Source: Nitrospinota bacterium
GTDB lineage: Bacteria; Nitrospinota; Nitrospinia; JACRGO01
Assembly (NCBI GenBank): GCA_016212295.1
Contig: JACRGO010000153.1
Span: forward strand, 1 to 19,651
Direction of reading: 5' to 3'
DNA length: 19,651 nucleotides
A program made the position numbers and the translations under genes. Shown in pieces: positions 5,982-15,412 of the stretch (positions are counted from its first letter, which is position 1; every line of letters begins with the position of its first letter). The notes below the pieces were generated by a model, which was not told the DNA's origin, ran no database searches, and saw only the letters and a program-made list of their open reading frames with translations.

Positions 5982-6608
5982 CTATCTGGAGTATAATTCA
6001 ACTATCAACTGCTCCTGTACCGGCAAATTAATATCTTCCCTGTTTGGCAAGGAAAGGACTGTTCCCTTTAAATTTTCCTTGTCCAAGCTCAACCAGGAGG
6101 GTATGAATTTCTCACCCCTTTGGTTCAGAAAAGTATTTATGCACTTCAGGTCCTTGCTTTCAAACCTGACCTCTACAACATCGCCTTTTCTAATGCGATA
6201 GGATGGAATATTCACCTTTTTTCCATTGACGATGAAATGGTTATGCCGCACCAGTTGCCTGGCGGAGTTCCTTGACGGGGCGAAACCCAATCGATAAACC
6301 ACATTATCCAACCTCTGCTCAAGCAAGCTTAAAAGGTTGTCCCCGGTAATGCCCTTTTGGCGCTCGGCCCTTTGAAAATAAAGGGAAAATTGGTCCTCTA
6401 AAATACCATAAATTCTCTTTGCCTTCTGCTTCTCCCTCAACTGGATGCCGTATTCGGAAAATTTGCTTCTCCTGGTCCCATGTTGCCCTGGGGGATAACT
6501 CCGCCTGTCAAAGGCGCACTTTTCCGTGGCGCACCTATCCCCCTTGAGGAAAAGCTTTGTTCCCTCACGCCGACATTGCTTGCAAACCGCGTCCTTGTAT
6601 CTTGCCAA
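5982..6608 (-). CDS. rpsD: 30S ribosomal protein S4
   Basis: A 208-residue S4, a primary 16S rRNA-binding assembly protein. The N-terminal zinc site is intact (Cys9, Cys12, Cys26, Cys31), so this is the zinc-containing form. An S4-type RNA-binding domain (about 98-160, [20 protein letters not shown]) follows. The start is TTG at 6608, coding MARYKD; a GGGAG site eight bases upstream supports it and no ATG fits. In E. coli S4 represses the alpha operon; no matching leader structure was identified here. Confidence 0.97.
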   Translation of the reverse strand: MARYKDAVCKQCRREGTKLFLKGDRCATEKCAFDRRSYPPGQHGTRRSKFSEYGIQLREKQKAKRIYGILEDQFSLYFQRAERQKGITGDNLLSLLEQRLDNVVYRLGFAPSRNSARQLVRHNHFIVNGKKVNIPSYRIRKGDVVEVRFESKDLKCINTFLNQRGEKFIPSWLSLDKENLKGTVLSLPNREDINLPVQEQLIVELYSR

Positions 6609-6662
6609 AAAAAATCTCCCTTTTTGGGGTTAGTAAAACATTCCTTGATTTTTCAAAAAATA

Positions 6663-7052
6663 TCAGACCCTTCTCCTCTTGGGAGGCCTGCAGCCATTGT
6701 GCGGAATAGGAGTCACGTCACGGATGGTGCTTATCTCCAACCCAACGGCCTGAAGGGAACGAATAGCCGCCTCTCTTCCAGAGCCTGGCCCTTTAACAAA
6801 GACCTCGACTTTTTTCAACCCCAGATCCTTGGCTTTCTTCGCGGCGTTCTCGGCCGCAACCTGAGCGGCGAAGGGGGTGCTCTTCCTGGATCCCTTGAAT
6901 CCCTGAACACCCGCGCTGCACCAGGAAATCACGTTTCCGGAAATATCAGATAGAGTGATAATGGTATTATTAAAAGTGGAATTTATATGCGCCACTCCCT
7001 CTGGCGATACTCTTTTTAATTTTTTTTTGGGGCCTTTTGCTTTATCATTCAT
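6663..7052 (-). CDS. rpsK: 30S ribosomal protein S11
   Basis: A 129-residue S11 of the small-subunit platform. It shows the conserved [16 protein letters not shown] (20-35), the Gly-Pro-Gly-Ser-Gly-Arg-Glu loop and the ending [18 protein letters not shown]. The length is normal. The ATG at 7052 lies 12 nt after rpsM. Confidence 0.97.
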   Translation of the reverse strand: MNDKAKGPKKKLKRVSPEGVAHINSTFNNTIITLSDISGNVISWCSAGVQGFKGSRKSTPFAAQVAAENAAKKAKDLGLKKVEVFVKGPGSGREAAIRSLQAVGLEISTIRDVTPIPHNGCRPPKRRRV

Positions 7053-7064
7053 GATTTTCTCCCA

Positions 7065-7439
7065 TTAACCTTCCTTTTTCTTGGCGCCAACTGTTTTTCT
7101 TGGCCCCTTCCTCGTGCGGGCATTCGTGCTGGTCCTTTGGCCGCGAACCGGAAGGCCCCTTTTATGCCTCATTCCCCTGTAACTCCCTGTATCCATAAGG
7201 CGCTTGATGTTGGTGGTCACTTCCCTCCTGAGGTCCCCCTCAACGGTGTACTCCTTTTCAATGATATTTCTTATTTGGGTGACCTCATTATCAGTAAGAT
7301 TCTTGACGCGGATATCCGGAGACAATTTGGCCCGCGCCAAAATGGCCTTTGATGTAGGCCTGCCAATGCCGTAGATATAGGTCAAAGCGACCTCAACCCT
7401 CTTTTCCCTGGGAATATCGATTCCTGCAATTCTTGCCAT
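7065..7439 (-). CDS. rpsM: 30S ribosomal protein S13
   Basis: A 124-residue S13 of the small-subunit head, which contacts the P-site tRNA and forms a bridge to the 50S. The N-terminus [14 protein letters not shown] is typical. The conserved [21 protein letters not shown] segment and the basic tail ([15 protein letters not shown]) are present. The start is set at 7439: AGGAGG lies just upstream, and the longer open frame to 7529 would run into rpmJ in another frame. Confidence 0.97.
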   Translation of the reverse strand: MARIAGIDIPREKRVEVALTYIYGIGRPTSKAILARAKLSPDIRVKNLTDNEVTQIRNIIEKEYTVEGDLRREVTTNIKRLMDTGSYRGMRHKRGLPVRGQRTSTNARTRKGPRKTVGAKKKEG

Positions 7440-7453
7440 TTGGCCTCCTTTTT

Positions 7454-7567
7454 TTATCCTTGCCGTTGCTTGTGTTTGGGATTTGGGCAAATGACGCGGA
7501 GAACCCCTTTCCGCTTGATGACCTTGCATTTTTCACATATTGTCTTAACCGAAGCCCGTACTTTCAT
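7454..7567 (-). CDS. rpmJ: 50S ribosomal protein L36 (zinc form)
   Basis: A 37-residue L36, beginning [14 protein letters not shown] and ending KHKQRQG. Cys11, Cys14, Cys27 and His32 form the usual zinc site. It fits exactly between infA (5 nt upstream) and rpsM (14 nt downstream), its classic place. Confidence 0.96.
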   Translation of the reverse strand: MKVRASVKTICEKCKVIKRKGVLRVICPNPKHKQRQG

Positions 7568-7572
7568 AATCC

Positions 7573-7791
7573 TCACTTATACCTGTAAATTATTCTTCCC
7601 CTTGATAGATCATAAGGGGACAATTCCACCTTAACTTTGTCTCCAGCCAAAATACGTATGAAATTCATTCGCATTTTTCCGGAGATGTGGGCCAAAATCC
7701 GGTGGCCGTTTTCCAACTCAACCCTGAACATGGCATTAGGCAGAGGTTCCACCACAATTCCTTCCACTTCGATAGCGTCCTCTTTGGCCAT
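7573..7791 (-). CDS. infA: Translation initiation factor IF-1
   Basis: A 72-residue single S1/OB-fold domain of normal length. It starts [11 protein letters not shown] and keeps the [12 protein letters not shown] and [19 protein letters not shown] strands that bind the 30S A site. The ATG at 7791 follows a 78-nt gap after map, the longest in this part of the cluster, which holds a 32-bp element at 7806-7837. Confidence 0.97.
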   Translation of the reverse strand: MAKEDAIEVEGIVVEPLPNAMFRVELENGHRILAHISGKMRMNFIRILAGDKVKVELSPYDLSRGRIIYRYK

Positions 7792-7805
7792 ACATTAAAA
7801 CCTCT

Positions 7806-7837
7806 ATATTATTACGTTCAGGAATTTGCGTTTTCCG
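7806..7837 (-). repeat. 32-bp element, copy 2 (map-infA gap)
   Basis: On the minus strand this reads CGGAAAACG through CTGAACGTAATAATAT and ends 14 nt before the infA ATG. It matches 5900-5931 in inverted orientation with two differences. The two copies bracket infA, rpmJ, rpsM, rpsK and rpsD. Confidence 0.75.
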
Positions 7838-7869
7838 CACAAGCTTTCAACCGTTTCTTGGAGCGGCGC

Positions 7870-8640
7870 TCATGTCCGCAATAAAGACGCCAAACTCAAG
7901 ATATCGGCCTCCCCTTCCGTCACCGCTATGGTGTGCTCGAAGTGGGCCGAAAGTTTACCATCCAGCGTAACCGCCGTCCAGTTATCGCCAAGCACCTTTA
8001 TATCATGTTTACCCATATTCACCATCGGCTCAATGGCAAGAACCATACCTTTCTTCAAGACCGGCCCCATGCCGTTTCCGTCAGGTTTAAAATTCGGCAC
8101 CTGCGGTTCCTCGTGCAACTCGGTCCCTATTCCATGCCCCACAAAATCCCGGACCACCGAAAAACCATTGCCCTCGACATATTCCTGAATGGCTTGGCTG
8201 ATCTCATAAAGATAATTCCCCGCGACTGCCTTGCCTATCCCTATAAAAAGGGCCTCACGGGTCACCGCCATAAGCCTTTCGGCCTTATCTGAAACAGAGC
8301 CAATTGGGAAAGTGCCCGCTGCGTCCCCATAATAACCGTCGCAATATACGCCTAAATCAATGCTTATGATGTCGCCGTTCCTTAACTTTCTTTTGGAATT
8401 CGGGATTCCATGCACCACAACTTCATTAACGGAAGCGCAAATGGTGGCTGGATAGTTTCTGTATCCCTTAAAAGCCGGAAGCGCGCCCAATTCCCTTATT
8501 TTCTTTTCCGCCAACTGGTCCAGGTGCTTAGTCGTAACACCGGCGGAAATTTCATTTTTCAGGAGACCCAATACTTCCGCGACGATCCTGTTGCATTTCC
8601 GGATCTTTTCGATCTCCTGGGCCGACCGGATAACTATCAT
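7870..8640 (-). CDS. map: Methionine aminopeptidase, type I
   Basis: A 256-residue metallopeptidase that removes initiator methionine from nascent proteins. The five metal ligands are in place: Asp95 (SIDLG), Asp106 (YGDAAG), His169 (GHGIG), Glu204 (AIEPM) and Glu235 (FEHT). His77 (VVHGIP) and His176 (LHEEP) match the catalytic histidines. It lacks the N-terminal zinc-finger extension found in some homologues. It starts 7 nt after adk, in the usual secY-adk-map-infA order. The stop is inferred from length and similarity. Confidence 0.97.
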   Translation of the reverse strand: MIVIRSAQEIEKIRKCNRIVAEVLGLLKNEISAGVTTKHLDQLAEKKIRELGALPAFKGYRNYPATICASVNEVVVHGIPNSKRKLRNGDIISIDLGVYCDGYYGDAAGTFPIGSVSDKAERLMAVTREALFIGIGKAVAGNYLYEISQAIQEYVEGNGFSVVRDFVGHGIGTELHEEPQVPNFKPDGNGMGPVLKKGMVLAIEPMVNMGKHDIKVLGDNWTAVTLDGKLSAHFEHTIAVTEGEADILSLASLLRT

Positions 8641-8647
8641 AAAAATC

Positions 8648-9295
8648 TCAAAGGCCCTCTATGGCCCGGCAGATATCCTGGAAAATATTTTGTATATCGC
8701 CTTGGCCCTTTTGCTGCCTTAAAATTCCGCGCTTTTTATAATAGCCCCTCAAAGGTTCCGTGTTCTCCTGAAAAACTTCCAGTCTCTTTTTTATGGTTTC
8801 GCTTTTATCGTCGTCCCGCTGTATCAAATTTCCTCCGCAGGAATCGCATATTCCCTCATTGCGCGGCGGACTGGTTTCCAAATGATAACCTTTTCCGCAA
8901 TTCCCGCACGTCCTCCGTCCCGAAAGCCTTTTATTCAACTCATCAAAGTCAACCAACAAATCAAGGACCACATCGATCTTTAAACTCAAATCCCTTAATT
9001 CCGCGTCCAGTGACTCCGCCTGCTTTACTGTCCTGGGAAAACCATCAAGGATAAATCCATTTCCACAATCAGGGAGTTGTATCCTGTCCTCGATTATTCC
9101 TATTACCACATCGTCTGGAACAAGCATACCCTTGTCCATGAATTCCCTGGCTTTTTTCCCTAACTCAGTGGCGTTTTTCACCGCATCCCTGAGAATGTCT
9201 CCAGTTGAAATCTGAGGGATATTGTACCGCTCCGCCAAGAGTCTTGCTTGAGTTCCTTTGCCTCCACCGGGGGGCCCTAGTAAAATCAGTCTCAT
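8648..9295 (-). CDS. adk: Adenylate kinase, zinc-containing long-lid form
   Basis: A 215-residue kinase that interconverts ATP plus AMP and two ADP. The P-loop GPPGGGKGT is at residues 7-15, STGDILR (30-36) helps bind AMP, and DGFPRT (84-89) is conserved. The lid domain has Cys130, Cys133, Cys150 and Cys153, the four-cysteine structural zinc site. It lies 57 nt after secY. No strong ribosome binding site precedes the ATG at 9295, but the start fits the family exactly. Confidence 0.97.
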   Translation of the reverse strand: MRLILLGPPGGGKGTQARLLAERYNIPQISTGDILRDAVKNATELGKKAREFMDKGMLVPDDVVIGIIEDRIQLPDCGNGFILDGFPRTVKQAESLDAELRDLSLKIDVVLDLLVDFDELNKRLSGRRTCGNCGKGYHLETSPPRNEGICDSCGGNLIQRDDDKSETIKKRLEVFQENTEPLRGYYKKRGILRQQKGQGDIQNIFQDICRAIEGL

Positions 9296-9352
9296 GCCGT
9301 TTCACAAGCTTATGTTTTATTTAAATTACATGTATCGGAAATTAAAATCCTT

Positions 9353-10666
9353 TTAGCCCCTGCGCCCCTTCATTCTTCCTTTCTTCAGAAATCCCTCATA
9401 ATTTCTCATAACCAAATGGGACTCAATCTGCTGCATGGTATCCATGGCAACGCCGACCACTATAAGCAAGCTGGTTCCGCCGAAATAAAAGGGCACGTTC
9501 ATGTATTTAATCATATAGTCAGGAATAATGCATATAACGGCAAGGTAAATCGCTCCAACCACTGTCACTCTTGAAAGAATTTTGTCCACATATTCAGAGG
9601 TCTTAACGCCAGGCCGTATTCCAGGAACATAGCCCCCGTATTTTTTCATGTTATCCGCAACGTCCTGTGGATTAAAGATTATCGCCGTATAAAAAAAACA
9701 AAAAAAGACCACGGCCGCTATGAAAATGAGGCTGTAGACCGCCGTCCCTGGAGTCAGATTTCCGGCAAGGGAAATCAGCGCTGGATTTCCGCTGAATTGC
9801 GCTATAGTAGCCGGGACCATGATAATAGAAGAAGCGAAAATGGGCGGTATAACGCCGGCCGTATTGACTTTCAAGGGAAGATGAGTGGTTTGCCCGCCAA
9901 CCATCTTCCTGCCCATGACTCTTTTAGCGTATTGCACTGGTATGCGTCTTTGACCTGTTTCCATGTATATAATAGCCGCCACCACAAGCACCATGAAAAC
10001 CAGCAGAATAATCATGACAAAAGGCTTCAGTTCCCCGGTGCCCATCAATCGGAAGGAGTTCACTATCGCCGCAGGCATTCCAGCCACTATTCCAGAGAAA
10101 ATTATAAGCGATATCCCATTTCCGATGCCTCGCTCGGTTATCTGCTCGCCCAGCCACATAATAAAGGCGGTTCCGGACGTAAGCGTCAGGATGGTCATCA
10201 ATCTAAAACCCCACCCCGGTCCGGCTACGATCAACGCCCCCGAGGGACTCCTCATGGCTTCCAGGCCGATAGCTATGCCGCTGGACTGAATAATGCTGAT
10301 TACTATTGTGCCGTACCTGGTGTATTGAGTGATTTTCTTCTGGCCCTGCTCGCCTTCCTTTTTCAGCTTTTCCAAGTGAGGGGAAACAATTGTTAAAAGC
10401 TGAAGAATAATGGAAGCGCTGATATATGGCATTATTCCCAAGGCGAAAATTGTCAACCTGCTCAGGGACCCGCCGGAGAACATGTCAAAAAAACCGAGTA
10501 TAGTGCCCTTGGTCTGGTTAAAGATTTCCGCAAGGGCAACGGAATCTATTCCCGGCGTCGGAATATGGGCGCCTATCCTGTAAATAGCCAGCAAGCCTAA
10601 AGTGAAAAAAATCCTACGCTTTAATTCCGGTATTTTCAAAAGATGGTTAAATCCGCTTCCAACCAA
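9353..10666 (-). CDS. secY: Preprotein translocase subunit SecY
   Basis: A 437-residue integral membrane protein with the ten hydrophobic helices of the Sec channel. It has the conserved GRIGAHIPTPGI-like first helix and periplasmic turn (about 30-40), SGGSLSRLTIFALGIMPYIS (64-83), QRRIPVQYAKR (about 239-249) and the KKYGGYVPGIRPG loop. The two secreted proteins in this window would use this pathway. The start is TTG at 10666, directly after the rplO stop, with GGAGG eight bases upstream inside rplO, so translation of the two is probably coupled. Confidence 0.97.
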   Translation of the reverse strand: MVGSGFNHLLKIPELKRRIFFTLGLLAIYRIGAHIPTPGIDSVALAEIFNQTKGTILGFFDMFSGGSLSRLTIFALGIMPYISASIILQLLTIVSPHLEKLKKEGEQGQKKITQYTRYGTIVISIIQSSGIAIGLEAMRSPSGALIVAGPGWGFRLMTILTLTSGTAFIMWLGEQITERGIGNGISLIIFSGIVAGMPAAIVNSFRLMGTGELKPFVMIILLVFMVLVVAAIIYMETGQRRIPVQYAKRVMGRKMVGGQTTHLPLKVNTAGVIPPIFASSIIMVPATIAQFSGNPALISLAGNLTPGTAVYSLIFIAAVVFFCFFYTAIIFNPQDVADNMKKYGGYVPGIRPGVKTSEYVDKILSRVTVVGAIYLAVICIIPDYMIKYMNVPFYFGGTSLLIVVGVAMDTMQQIESHLVMRNYEGFLKKGRMKGRRG

Positions 10667-11116
10667 TTAAACCACCTCCGCCTTTCCACCAGCCGCCTGG
10701 ATTTTTTCCAAGGCGGATTTACTGAATTTCGCGGCGTGAATGATTATTTTTTTACTTAGCTCGCCATTCCCCAGGATTTTCAGTCTTCCCTTGTTCCCGA
10801 TTATCTTTTTCTCCCTGAGAGCGTCCTCTGTGATTGTCCCGGCTTCAAAGGGCAAGCGCTCCAAATCGGAAATATTCAATATCTCGAATTTTTCCTTGAA
10901 AATATTTGTAAAACCCCTTTTGGGAAGCCTTCGCTGCAAGGGCATTTGTCCGCCTTCAAACCAAGGGGGTCTGTTCCCTCCTGACCTTGCTTTTTGTCCC
11001 TTGTGTCCCTTACAGGAGGTCTTTCCATGGCCAGAGCCTGGGCCACGCCCTACCCTCTTTCTCTTTTTGGTCGACCCTGCGGCAGGTTTTAAATCAGTCA
11101 ATTTCATGTTTTTCAC
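10667..11116 (-). CDS. rplO: 50S ribosomal protein L15
   Basis: A 146-149 residue L15. The family's Gly-rich basic N-terminal region ([20 protein letters not shown]) and [15 protein letters not shown] are clear. The start is ambiguous. GTG at 11116 overlaps the rpsE stop by four bases (GTGA) and has AAGGGG upstream, while ATG at 11107 gives the more typical MKLTDLKP. No rpmD lies between rpsE and this gene. It ends immediately before secY. Confidence 0.95.
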   Translation of the reverse strand: MKNMKLTDLKPAAGSTKKRKRVGRGPGSGHGKTSCKGHKGQKARSGGNRPPWFEGGQMPLQRRLPKRGFTNIFKEKFEILNISDLERLPFEAGTITEDALREKKIIGNKGRLKILGNGELSKKIIIHAAKFSKSALEKIQAAGGKAEVV

Positions 11117-11601
11117 TCAATGGTTTTTCCCCTTAACATGGAAACCTGATTGGCATCCATCAAGGACTTCAAGCCGTCCATGGTGGCCCTTACCACGTTA
11201 TGGGGGTTATTGCTTCCTAATGATTTAGTCAAAATGTCCTTTATCCCGGCCAATTCAGCAATAGCTCTTACCGCGCCGCCCGCTATTATACCTGTCCCCT
11301 TGGACGCAGGCTTAAGCAAAACCCTGCCGGCGCCGAAATGTCCGATGCACTCATGCGGGATTGTCCCCTCGACCAATGAAATTTTTTGCAAGGACTTCTT
11401 GGCATTTTCAATCCCTTTCCTGATCGCTTCAGGGACTTCATTTGCCTTGCCAAGCCCAAAACCCACTTGGCCGTTTTTGTTTCCAACCACGACCAAGGCA
11501 CTGAAGCCAAAGCGCCTTCCTCCCTTGACCACCTTGGCCACGCGGTTGATATTGATAATTTTATCAATCAGTTCATGTTTATCACCGGCACGTTCTTCCA
11601 A
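11113..11601 (-). CDS. rpsE: 30S ribosomal protein S5
   Basis: A 162-residue S5 that takes part in decoding fidelity. It has the N-terminal double-stranded-RNA-binding-like domain ([20 protein letters not shown], from residue 19) and the C-terminal domain with [18 protein letters not shown]. The start is TTG at 11601, with GGGAGG seven bases upstream and no suitable ATG. It overlaps rplO by four bases, leaving no space for L30. Confidence 0.97.
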   Translation of the reverse strand: MEERAGDKHELIDKIININRVAKVVKGGRRFGFSALVVVGNKNGQVGFGLGKANEVPEAIRKGIENAKKSLQKISLVEGTIPHECIGHFGAGRVLLKPASKGTGIIAGGAVRAIAELAGIKDILTKSLGSNNPHNVVRATMDGLKSLMDANQVSMLRGKTIE

Positions 11602-11626
11602 TACTGAGCCTCCCGATTTTCCAGAG

Positions 11627-11980
11627 TTAAAAAATCAGTCCTTGTTTCCTTGCGCCTTCCGCCAAAGCCTGGACCCGTCCATGATAGATATAACCATTTC
11701 TATCAAATACCACTTTGTTAATACCTTTTTCACGCAATTTTTCCGCTATCAATTCCCCGATCTTCTCAGCGCCCTTTTTGTTCCCGGCCCCCTCGATTTT
11801 TAGTTTCTTATCAACCGTGGAGACAGAGGCCAATGTTTTGCCGGAACTATCATCAATGGCCTGGGCGGATATATGCTTTGTGCTCCTGAAAACGCACAAG
11901 CGCGGGCGCTCCACGGTCCCGATGACTTTTTTTCTGATTCTGATTTTTCTTATGTATCTTGGATTTTTCTTTTTCAGCAT
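11627..11980 (-). CDS. rplR: 50S ribosomal protein L18
   Basis: A 117-residue L18, which binds 5S rRNA together with L5. It shows [20 protein letters not shown] (25-44) and the conserved end [20 protein letters not shown]. The length is normal. The ATG at 11980 follows rplF by 23 nt. Confidence 0.97.
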   Translation of the reverse strand: MLKKKNPRYIRKIRIRKKVIGTVERPRLCVFRSTKHISAQAIDDSSGKTLASVSTVDKKLKIEGAGNKKGAEKIGELIAEKLREKGINKVVFDRNGYIYHGRVQALAEGARKQGLIF

Positions 11981-12003
11981 AATAATACTATAATAAATAA
12001 TTT

Positions 12004-12543
12004 TTATTTTTTGGCCCCCGTTTTTCCGGCTTTCCTTATGATTTTTTCCCCAAAATAGAAAATTCCCTTGCCCTTATATGGCTCTGGAGGCCGGAAGGAA
12101 CGTATTTCAGCGGCAACCTGGCCCACCATCTCCTTGTCACGGCCAAAAACGGATATTTCATTTCCCTGGACGGAAAAGGTTATTCCCTCCGGGGCTGGAT
12201 ACTTGACCTCGTGGGAAAAACCGAGGGTAAGCTGAAGGGCCTTTCCAGCAACAGAGGCCCTGTAACCGACCCCATTAATTTGCAAAACCTTTTTAAAGCC
12301 CTCTCCAACGCCGACCACCATATTTTGTATAAGGGTCCTCGTCAGGCCATGAAGAGATTTGTCCGTCCTGGAATCAGAGGCCCGCGTGACAAGTATCTCT
12401 TCCTTGCCTATCTCGACACTTATACCTGTGGAAATATTCCTGTATAAATTACCGAGCTTTCCTTTCACTTCCAGGGTCCGGTCCTTCAGGCTAGCGGTCA
12501 CGCCAGGCAACAATTTTATCGGCATTTTTCCTATTCTTGACAT
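12004..12543 (-). CDS. rplF: 50S ribosomal protein L6
   Basis: A 179-residue L6 made of two related alpha/beta domains and located near the factor-binding site. It begins [15 protein letters not shown] and has the C-terminal signature [20 protein letters not shown]. The ATG at 12543 is 4 nt after the rpsH stop. Confidence 0.97.
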   Translation of the reverse strand: MSRIGKMPIKLLPGVTASLKDRTLEVKGKLGNLYRNISTGISVEIGKEEILVTRASDSRTDKSLHGLTRTLIQNMVVGVGEGFKKVLQINGVGYRASVAGKALQLTLGFSHEVKYPAPEGITFSVQGNEISVFGRDKEMVGQVAAEIRSFRPPEPYKGKGIFYFGEKIIRKAGKTGAKK

Positions 12544-12547
12544 GTCC

Positions 12548-12949
12548 CTACCATATTTTACAAATTAATTCCCCGCCCACTCCTATTTCACGGGCGGAAC
12601 GATCTGAAATGATGCCTTTATTAGTCGAAAGCACGGATACGCCCAGGCCCTTCAAGACCCTGGGAACATCCTTTTTGCCAACATAAACTCTTCTGCCGGG
12701 CTTGCTCACCCTTTCCAGGCCCCGGATGGAACTGATGGCATCTTCGGTCTCGTACTTCAAATACACCCTCAATGTGTCTTGCTTCCGATCCTTGATGATC
12801 TTGAAATTCCGTATGAAACCTTCCTCCTTCATAAGAGAGGCAAGCTCATTCTTAATGCCGGAGGCAGGAATATCAACCTTTTCATGTTTCACCATTACGG
12901 CGTTTCTGATGCGGGTCAGCATGTCTGCTATCGGATCGGTCATTGCCAT
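12548..12949 (-). CDS. rpsH: 30S ribosomal protein S8
   Basis: A 131-133 residue S8, a central-domain assembly protein. It shows [13 protein letters not shown] near the start and [26 protein letters not shown] at the end (a closing Trp is typical). The ATG at 12949 gives MAMTD; a second ATG at 12943 (MTD) has a better distance to the upstream AGG, so the exact start is uncertain by two codons. In E. coli S8 represses the spc operon. Confidence 0.97.
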   Translation of the reverse strand: MAMTDPIADMLTRIRNAVMVKHEKVDIPASGIKNELASLMKEEGFIRNFKIIKDRKQDTLRVYLKYETEDAISSIRGLERVSKPGRRVYVGKKDVPRVLKGLGVSVLSTNKGIISDRSAREIGVGGELICKIW

Positions 12950-13015
12950 TTACCTACACTCCAAAATAAAAGGATTTTTTCCACCCAATCAAAAAAAATA
13001 AAGCCATTCCGTTAA

Positions 13016-13201
13016 TTACCAACTGGACTTAATAACGCCGGGAACTTCACCCGCCAGGGACAGTTTTCTAAAGCAAATCCTGCACATGGCGAATTTTCTT
13101 AGGTATCCCCTAGGCCGTCCGCATATCCTGCATCGGGTATACTCGCGCACCTTAAATTTTTGTTTGTTCCGGCATTTGGCTATCAAGGCACTTTTGGCCA
13201 T
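13016..13201 (-). CDS. rpsN: 30S ribosomal protein S14, zinc type
   Basis: A 61-residue short S14 (type Z). Cys24, Cys27, Cys40 and Cys43 form the zinc site, and the protein ends GVIKSSW as usual. The longer, zinc-free form is about 100 residues, so this genome uses the zinc-dependent version at this locus. It lies 18 nt after rplE and 66 nt before rpsH. Confidence 0.97.
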   Translation of the reverse strand: MAKSALIAKCRNKQKFKVREYTRCRICGRPRGYLRKFAMCRICFRKLSLAGEVPGVIKSSW

Positions 13202-13219
13202 GTTTTTCTCCCAAGAATT

Positions 13220-13756
13220 TTACCTAAAAGGCATCCCCATTTTCTGAAGAAGAACCTTTGCTTCCTCATCAGTCCTGGCGTTGGTAACGATTGTAATGTT
13301 CATTCCCCGGACCTTGTCGATCTTGCTATAGTGTATCTCTGGAAAAATGGATTGTTCCTTGATCCCCAAGGTGTAATTTCCCCTGCCGTCGAATGCCTTG
13401 CTGGATACGCCCTTAAAGTCCCTGACGCGAGGCAAGGCGACGCTCACCAACCTGTCAAAAAATTCCATCATCATGTTCCCGCGAAGGGTAACCATGCACC
13501 CGATGGGCAATCCCTTCCTCAATTTAAAATTGGATATTGCCACCTTTGCCTTGGTGACAACCGGCTTTTGGCCGGTAATCGTGGCAATCTGTTCCACGCA
13601 CAGCTCAACGACTTTTGGATTTTGCGTGGCCTCCCCAAGTCCCACGTTAATAACGATCTTTTTCAATCTTGGGACCTGCATCCTGTTTTTATATCCAGAG
13701 GATTTGAGGATGTCGTCAACTATTTTTTCCCTGTATTCTTTTAAAAGCCTGCTCAT
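13220..13756 (-). CDS. rplE: 50S ribosomal protein L5
   Basis: A 178-residue L5 that binds 5S rRNA and contacts the P-site tRNA. It has [16 protein letters not shown] (28-43), the [21 protein letters not shown] loop and the [16 protein letters not shown] end. The length is standard. The ATG at 13756 is 32 nt after the rplX stop. Confidence 0.97.
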   Translation of the reverse strand: MSRLLKEYREKIVDDILKSSGYKNRMQVPRLKKIVINVGLGEATQNPKVVELCVEQIATITGQKPVVTKAKVAISNFKLRKGLPIGCMVTLRGNMMMEFFDRLVSVALPRVRDFKGVSSKAFDGRGNYTLGIKEQSIFPEIHYSKIDKVRGMNITIVTNARTDEEAKVLLQKMGMPFR

Positions 13757-13788
13757 AATTAAAATTTCAATCCGAAGTTATTAAAGAT

Positions 13789-14121
13789 TTATTTTCTATC
13801 GACAATTTCACCGCATTTAACGCAAATCCTCGCGCTTTTTCCGTCTTCAAAACGTTTCCTTTTCACCCTGACGGCTTTATCGCATTTCAAGCAAAGCACC
13901 ATCACATTGGAAATATGTATTGCGGCTTCCTTTTCTATTATGCCACCAGGCTGCTCTGGCCCCCTGTGCTTCGAATGCTTTTTAACCAGATTCGTTTTTT
14001 CAACGATTACCTTTCCCTCCTTGGGAAACACGGAAAGCACCTTTCCTTTTTTTCCTAACTCGCGCCCGGCAATTACCTGCACCAAGTCTCCCTTTTTTAT
14101 CTTTACCTTTTCCGCGAACAC
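13789..14121 (-). CDS. rplX: 50S ribosomal protein L24 with zinc ribbon
   Basis: A 110-residue L24, an assembly initiator of the large subunit. The KOW motif ([20 protein letters not shown]) starts at residue 7. The C-terminal part carries Cys77, Cys80, Cys100 and Cys103, a zinc-ribbon arrangement lacking in the E. coli protein. The start is GTG at 14121; its first G is the last base of the rplN stop (TAGTG), and GGAGG lies seven bases upstream. The nearby ATG is followed at once by a stop in its frame. Confidence 0.97.
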   Translation of the reverse strand: MFAEKVKIKKGDLVQVIAGRELGKKGKVLSVFPKEGKVIVEKTNLVKKHSKHRGPEQPGGIIEKEAAIHISNVMVLCLKCDKAVRVKRKRFEDGKSARICVKCGEIVDRK

Positions 14122-14489
14122 TACATTACCTCCGGCGCTAGAGAGATTATCTTCATGAAACGCTTCGATCTTAATTCGCGCGCCACTGGGCCGAAAATAC
14201 GGGTCCCCATGGGCTCTTTCGCGTCATCAATAAGAACGGCCGCATTGTCATCGAATTTAATATAGGTCCCGTTTTCACGCCCTACTTCTTTCCTTGTCCG
14301 CACCACGACGGCCTTCTTGACTTCACCCTTTTTTATACTGCCGTTCGGGGCGGCTTCCTTGACGCTGACAACAATGATGTCCCCGATGGAAGCGTATCTT
14401 CGTCCGCTTCCTCCTATGACCTTTATACACTGCACTTTCCTGGCCCCGGAGTTATCGGCCACATTCATTACAGTTCGCAATTGTATCAT
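14121..14489 (-). CDS. rplN: 50S ribosomal protein L14
   Basis: A 122-residue L14 at the subunit interface. It starts [19 protein letters not shown] and contains the signature [18 protein letters not shown] (52-69) and [11 protein letters not shown]. The length is exactly typical. It is 5 nt after rpsQ and its stop overlaps the GTG of rplX by one base. Confidence 0.98.
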   Translation of the reverse strand: MIQLRTVMNVADNSGARKVQCIKVIGGSGRRYASIGDIIVVSVKEAAPNGSIKKGEVKKAVVVRTRKEVGRENGTYIKFDDNAAVLIDDAKEPMGTRIFGPVARELRSKRFMKIISLAPEVM

Positions 14490-14494
14490 AACCC

Positions 14495-14761
14495 TTATAC
14501 CCTTTGAGCCTTTTCAACGATTTCGAGAAGCCGCCAGCATTTGTCCTTGCTTAACGGACGGGTTTCCATGATCCTGACCTTGTCTCCCACTTCGCACTGG
14601 TTTCCGGCGTCATGGGCCTTATATTTTTTGGATTTTTTAATGATCCTCTTAAATACCGGATGGTTGATTTTTCTTTCCACCTTGACAACAATAGTCTTGT
14701 CCATTTTGTTGCTTACAACTTCTCCCAACCGGACTTTTCTGTTTTTCGCGGATTCGGCCAC
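14495..14761 (-). CDS. rpsQ: 30S ribosomal protein S17
   Basis: An 88-residue OB-fold S17, a primary 16S-binding protein. It has [20 protein letters not shown] and the signature [20 protein letters not shown]. The start is GTG at 14761, with GGAG seven bases upstream. The gap after rpmC is 31 nt. Confidence 0.96.
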   Translation of the reverse strand: MAESAKNRKVRLGEVVSNKMDKTIVVKVERKINHPVFKRIIKKSKKYKAHDAGNQCEVGDKVRIMETRPLSKDKCWRLLEIVEKAQRV

Positions 14762-14792
14762 CTTATTTCTCCAAAGGACAATTTCGTTAAAA

Positions 14793-14996
14793 CTAATTTG
14801 TTGAGCTTTTTGCCTGTCGTTCCATGTTTATGGTCTTGACCCTGGCAATCTCCCTACGCAACGCCCTCAACTTCATGGGGTTTTCAAGTTTGCCTGTGGC
14901 AAATTGCATTTTAAGATTAAAAAACTCCACCTTAAGGTCTTCCTCCTTGGAAGTTAGCTCCTCGGTGGTCAAGTTTCGCAAGTCCGATGATTTCAT
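14793..14996 (-). CDS. rpmC: 50S ribosomal protein L29
   Basis: A 67-residue two-helix L29 near the tunnel exit, where trigger factor and the signal recognition particle dock. It has [23 protein letters not shown] and the signature [20 protein letters not shown]. The start is ATG at 14996, 6 nt after rplP. Confidence 0.97.
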   Translation of the reverse strand: MKSSDLRNLTTEELTSKEEDLKVEFFNLKMQFATGKLENPMKLRALRREIARVKTINMERQAKSSTN

Positions 14997-15002
14997 AATT
15001 AT

Positions 15003-15410
15003 TTATTTTTTAGTAATAAACCTGGTTGCAACGGAAAGCTTATGTGAAGCCAGGAGCAGGGCCTCTCGAGCCAGTTCCTCCGTCACGCCTTCCATCTCAT
15101 ATAAAATACGCCCCTTTTTAACCCTGGCTACCCACAGTTCCGGTGAGCCTTTTCCCTTGCCCATTCTTGTTTCCAAGGGTTTCTTCGACACAGGCTTGTC
15201 CGGGAAAATCCTCAGCCAAACCTTGCCTTTTCTCTTGACATGGCGCGTCAGGGCCACGCGGGCCGCTTCTATCTGCCGCTGTGTAACCAGGGCGGGCTCT
15301 ATGGCCTGGAGCGCGAATGTCCCGAAAGAGATGGTGGATCCCCTATAGGCCGTTCCCCGCATCCTTCCCTTTTGGCGTTTCCTGTATTTAACCTTCTTGG
15401 GCATCAACAT
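15003..15410 (-). CDS. rplP: 50S ribosomal protein L16
   Basis: A 135-residue L16 that helps position A-site tRNA. It begins [21 protein letters not shown] and keeps [17 protein letters not shown] and the helix after it. The length is standard. The ATG at 15410 is 2 nt after the rpsC stop, so the two are probably translated together. Confidence 0.98.
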   Translation of the reverse strand: MLMPKKVKYRKRQKGRMRGTAYRGSTISFGTFALQAIEPALVTQRQIEAARVALTRHVKRKGKVWLRIFPDKPVSKKPLETRMGKGKGSPELWVARVKKGRILYEMEGVTEELAREALLLASHKLSVATRFITKK

Positions 15411-15412
15411 GA

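Noticed and set aside
7440-7529. Longer N-terminus for S13
   Set aside because: The extension covers rpmJ in another frame and has no family match; an AGGAGG site supports the start at 7439.
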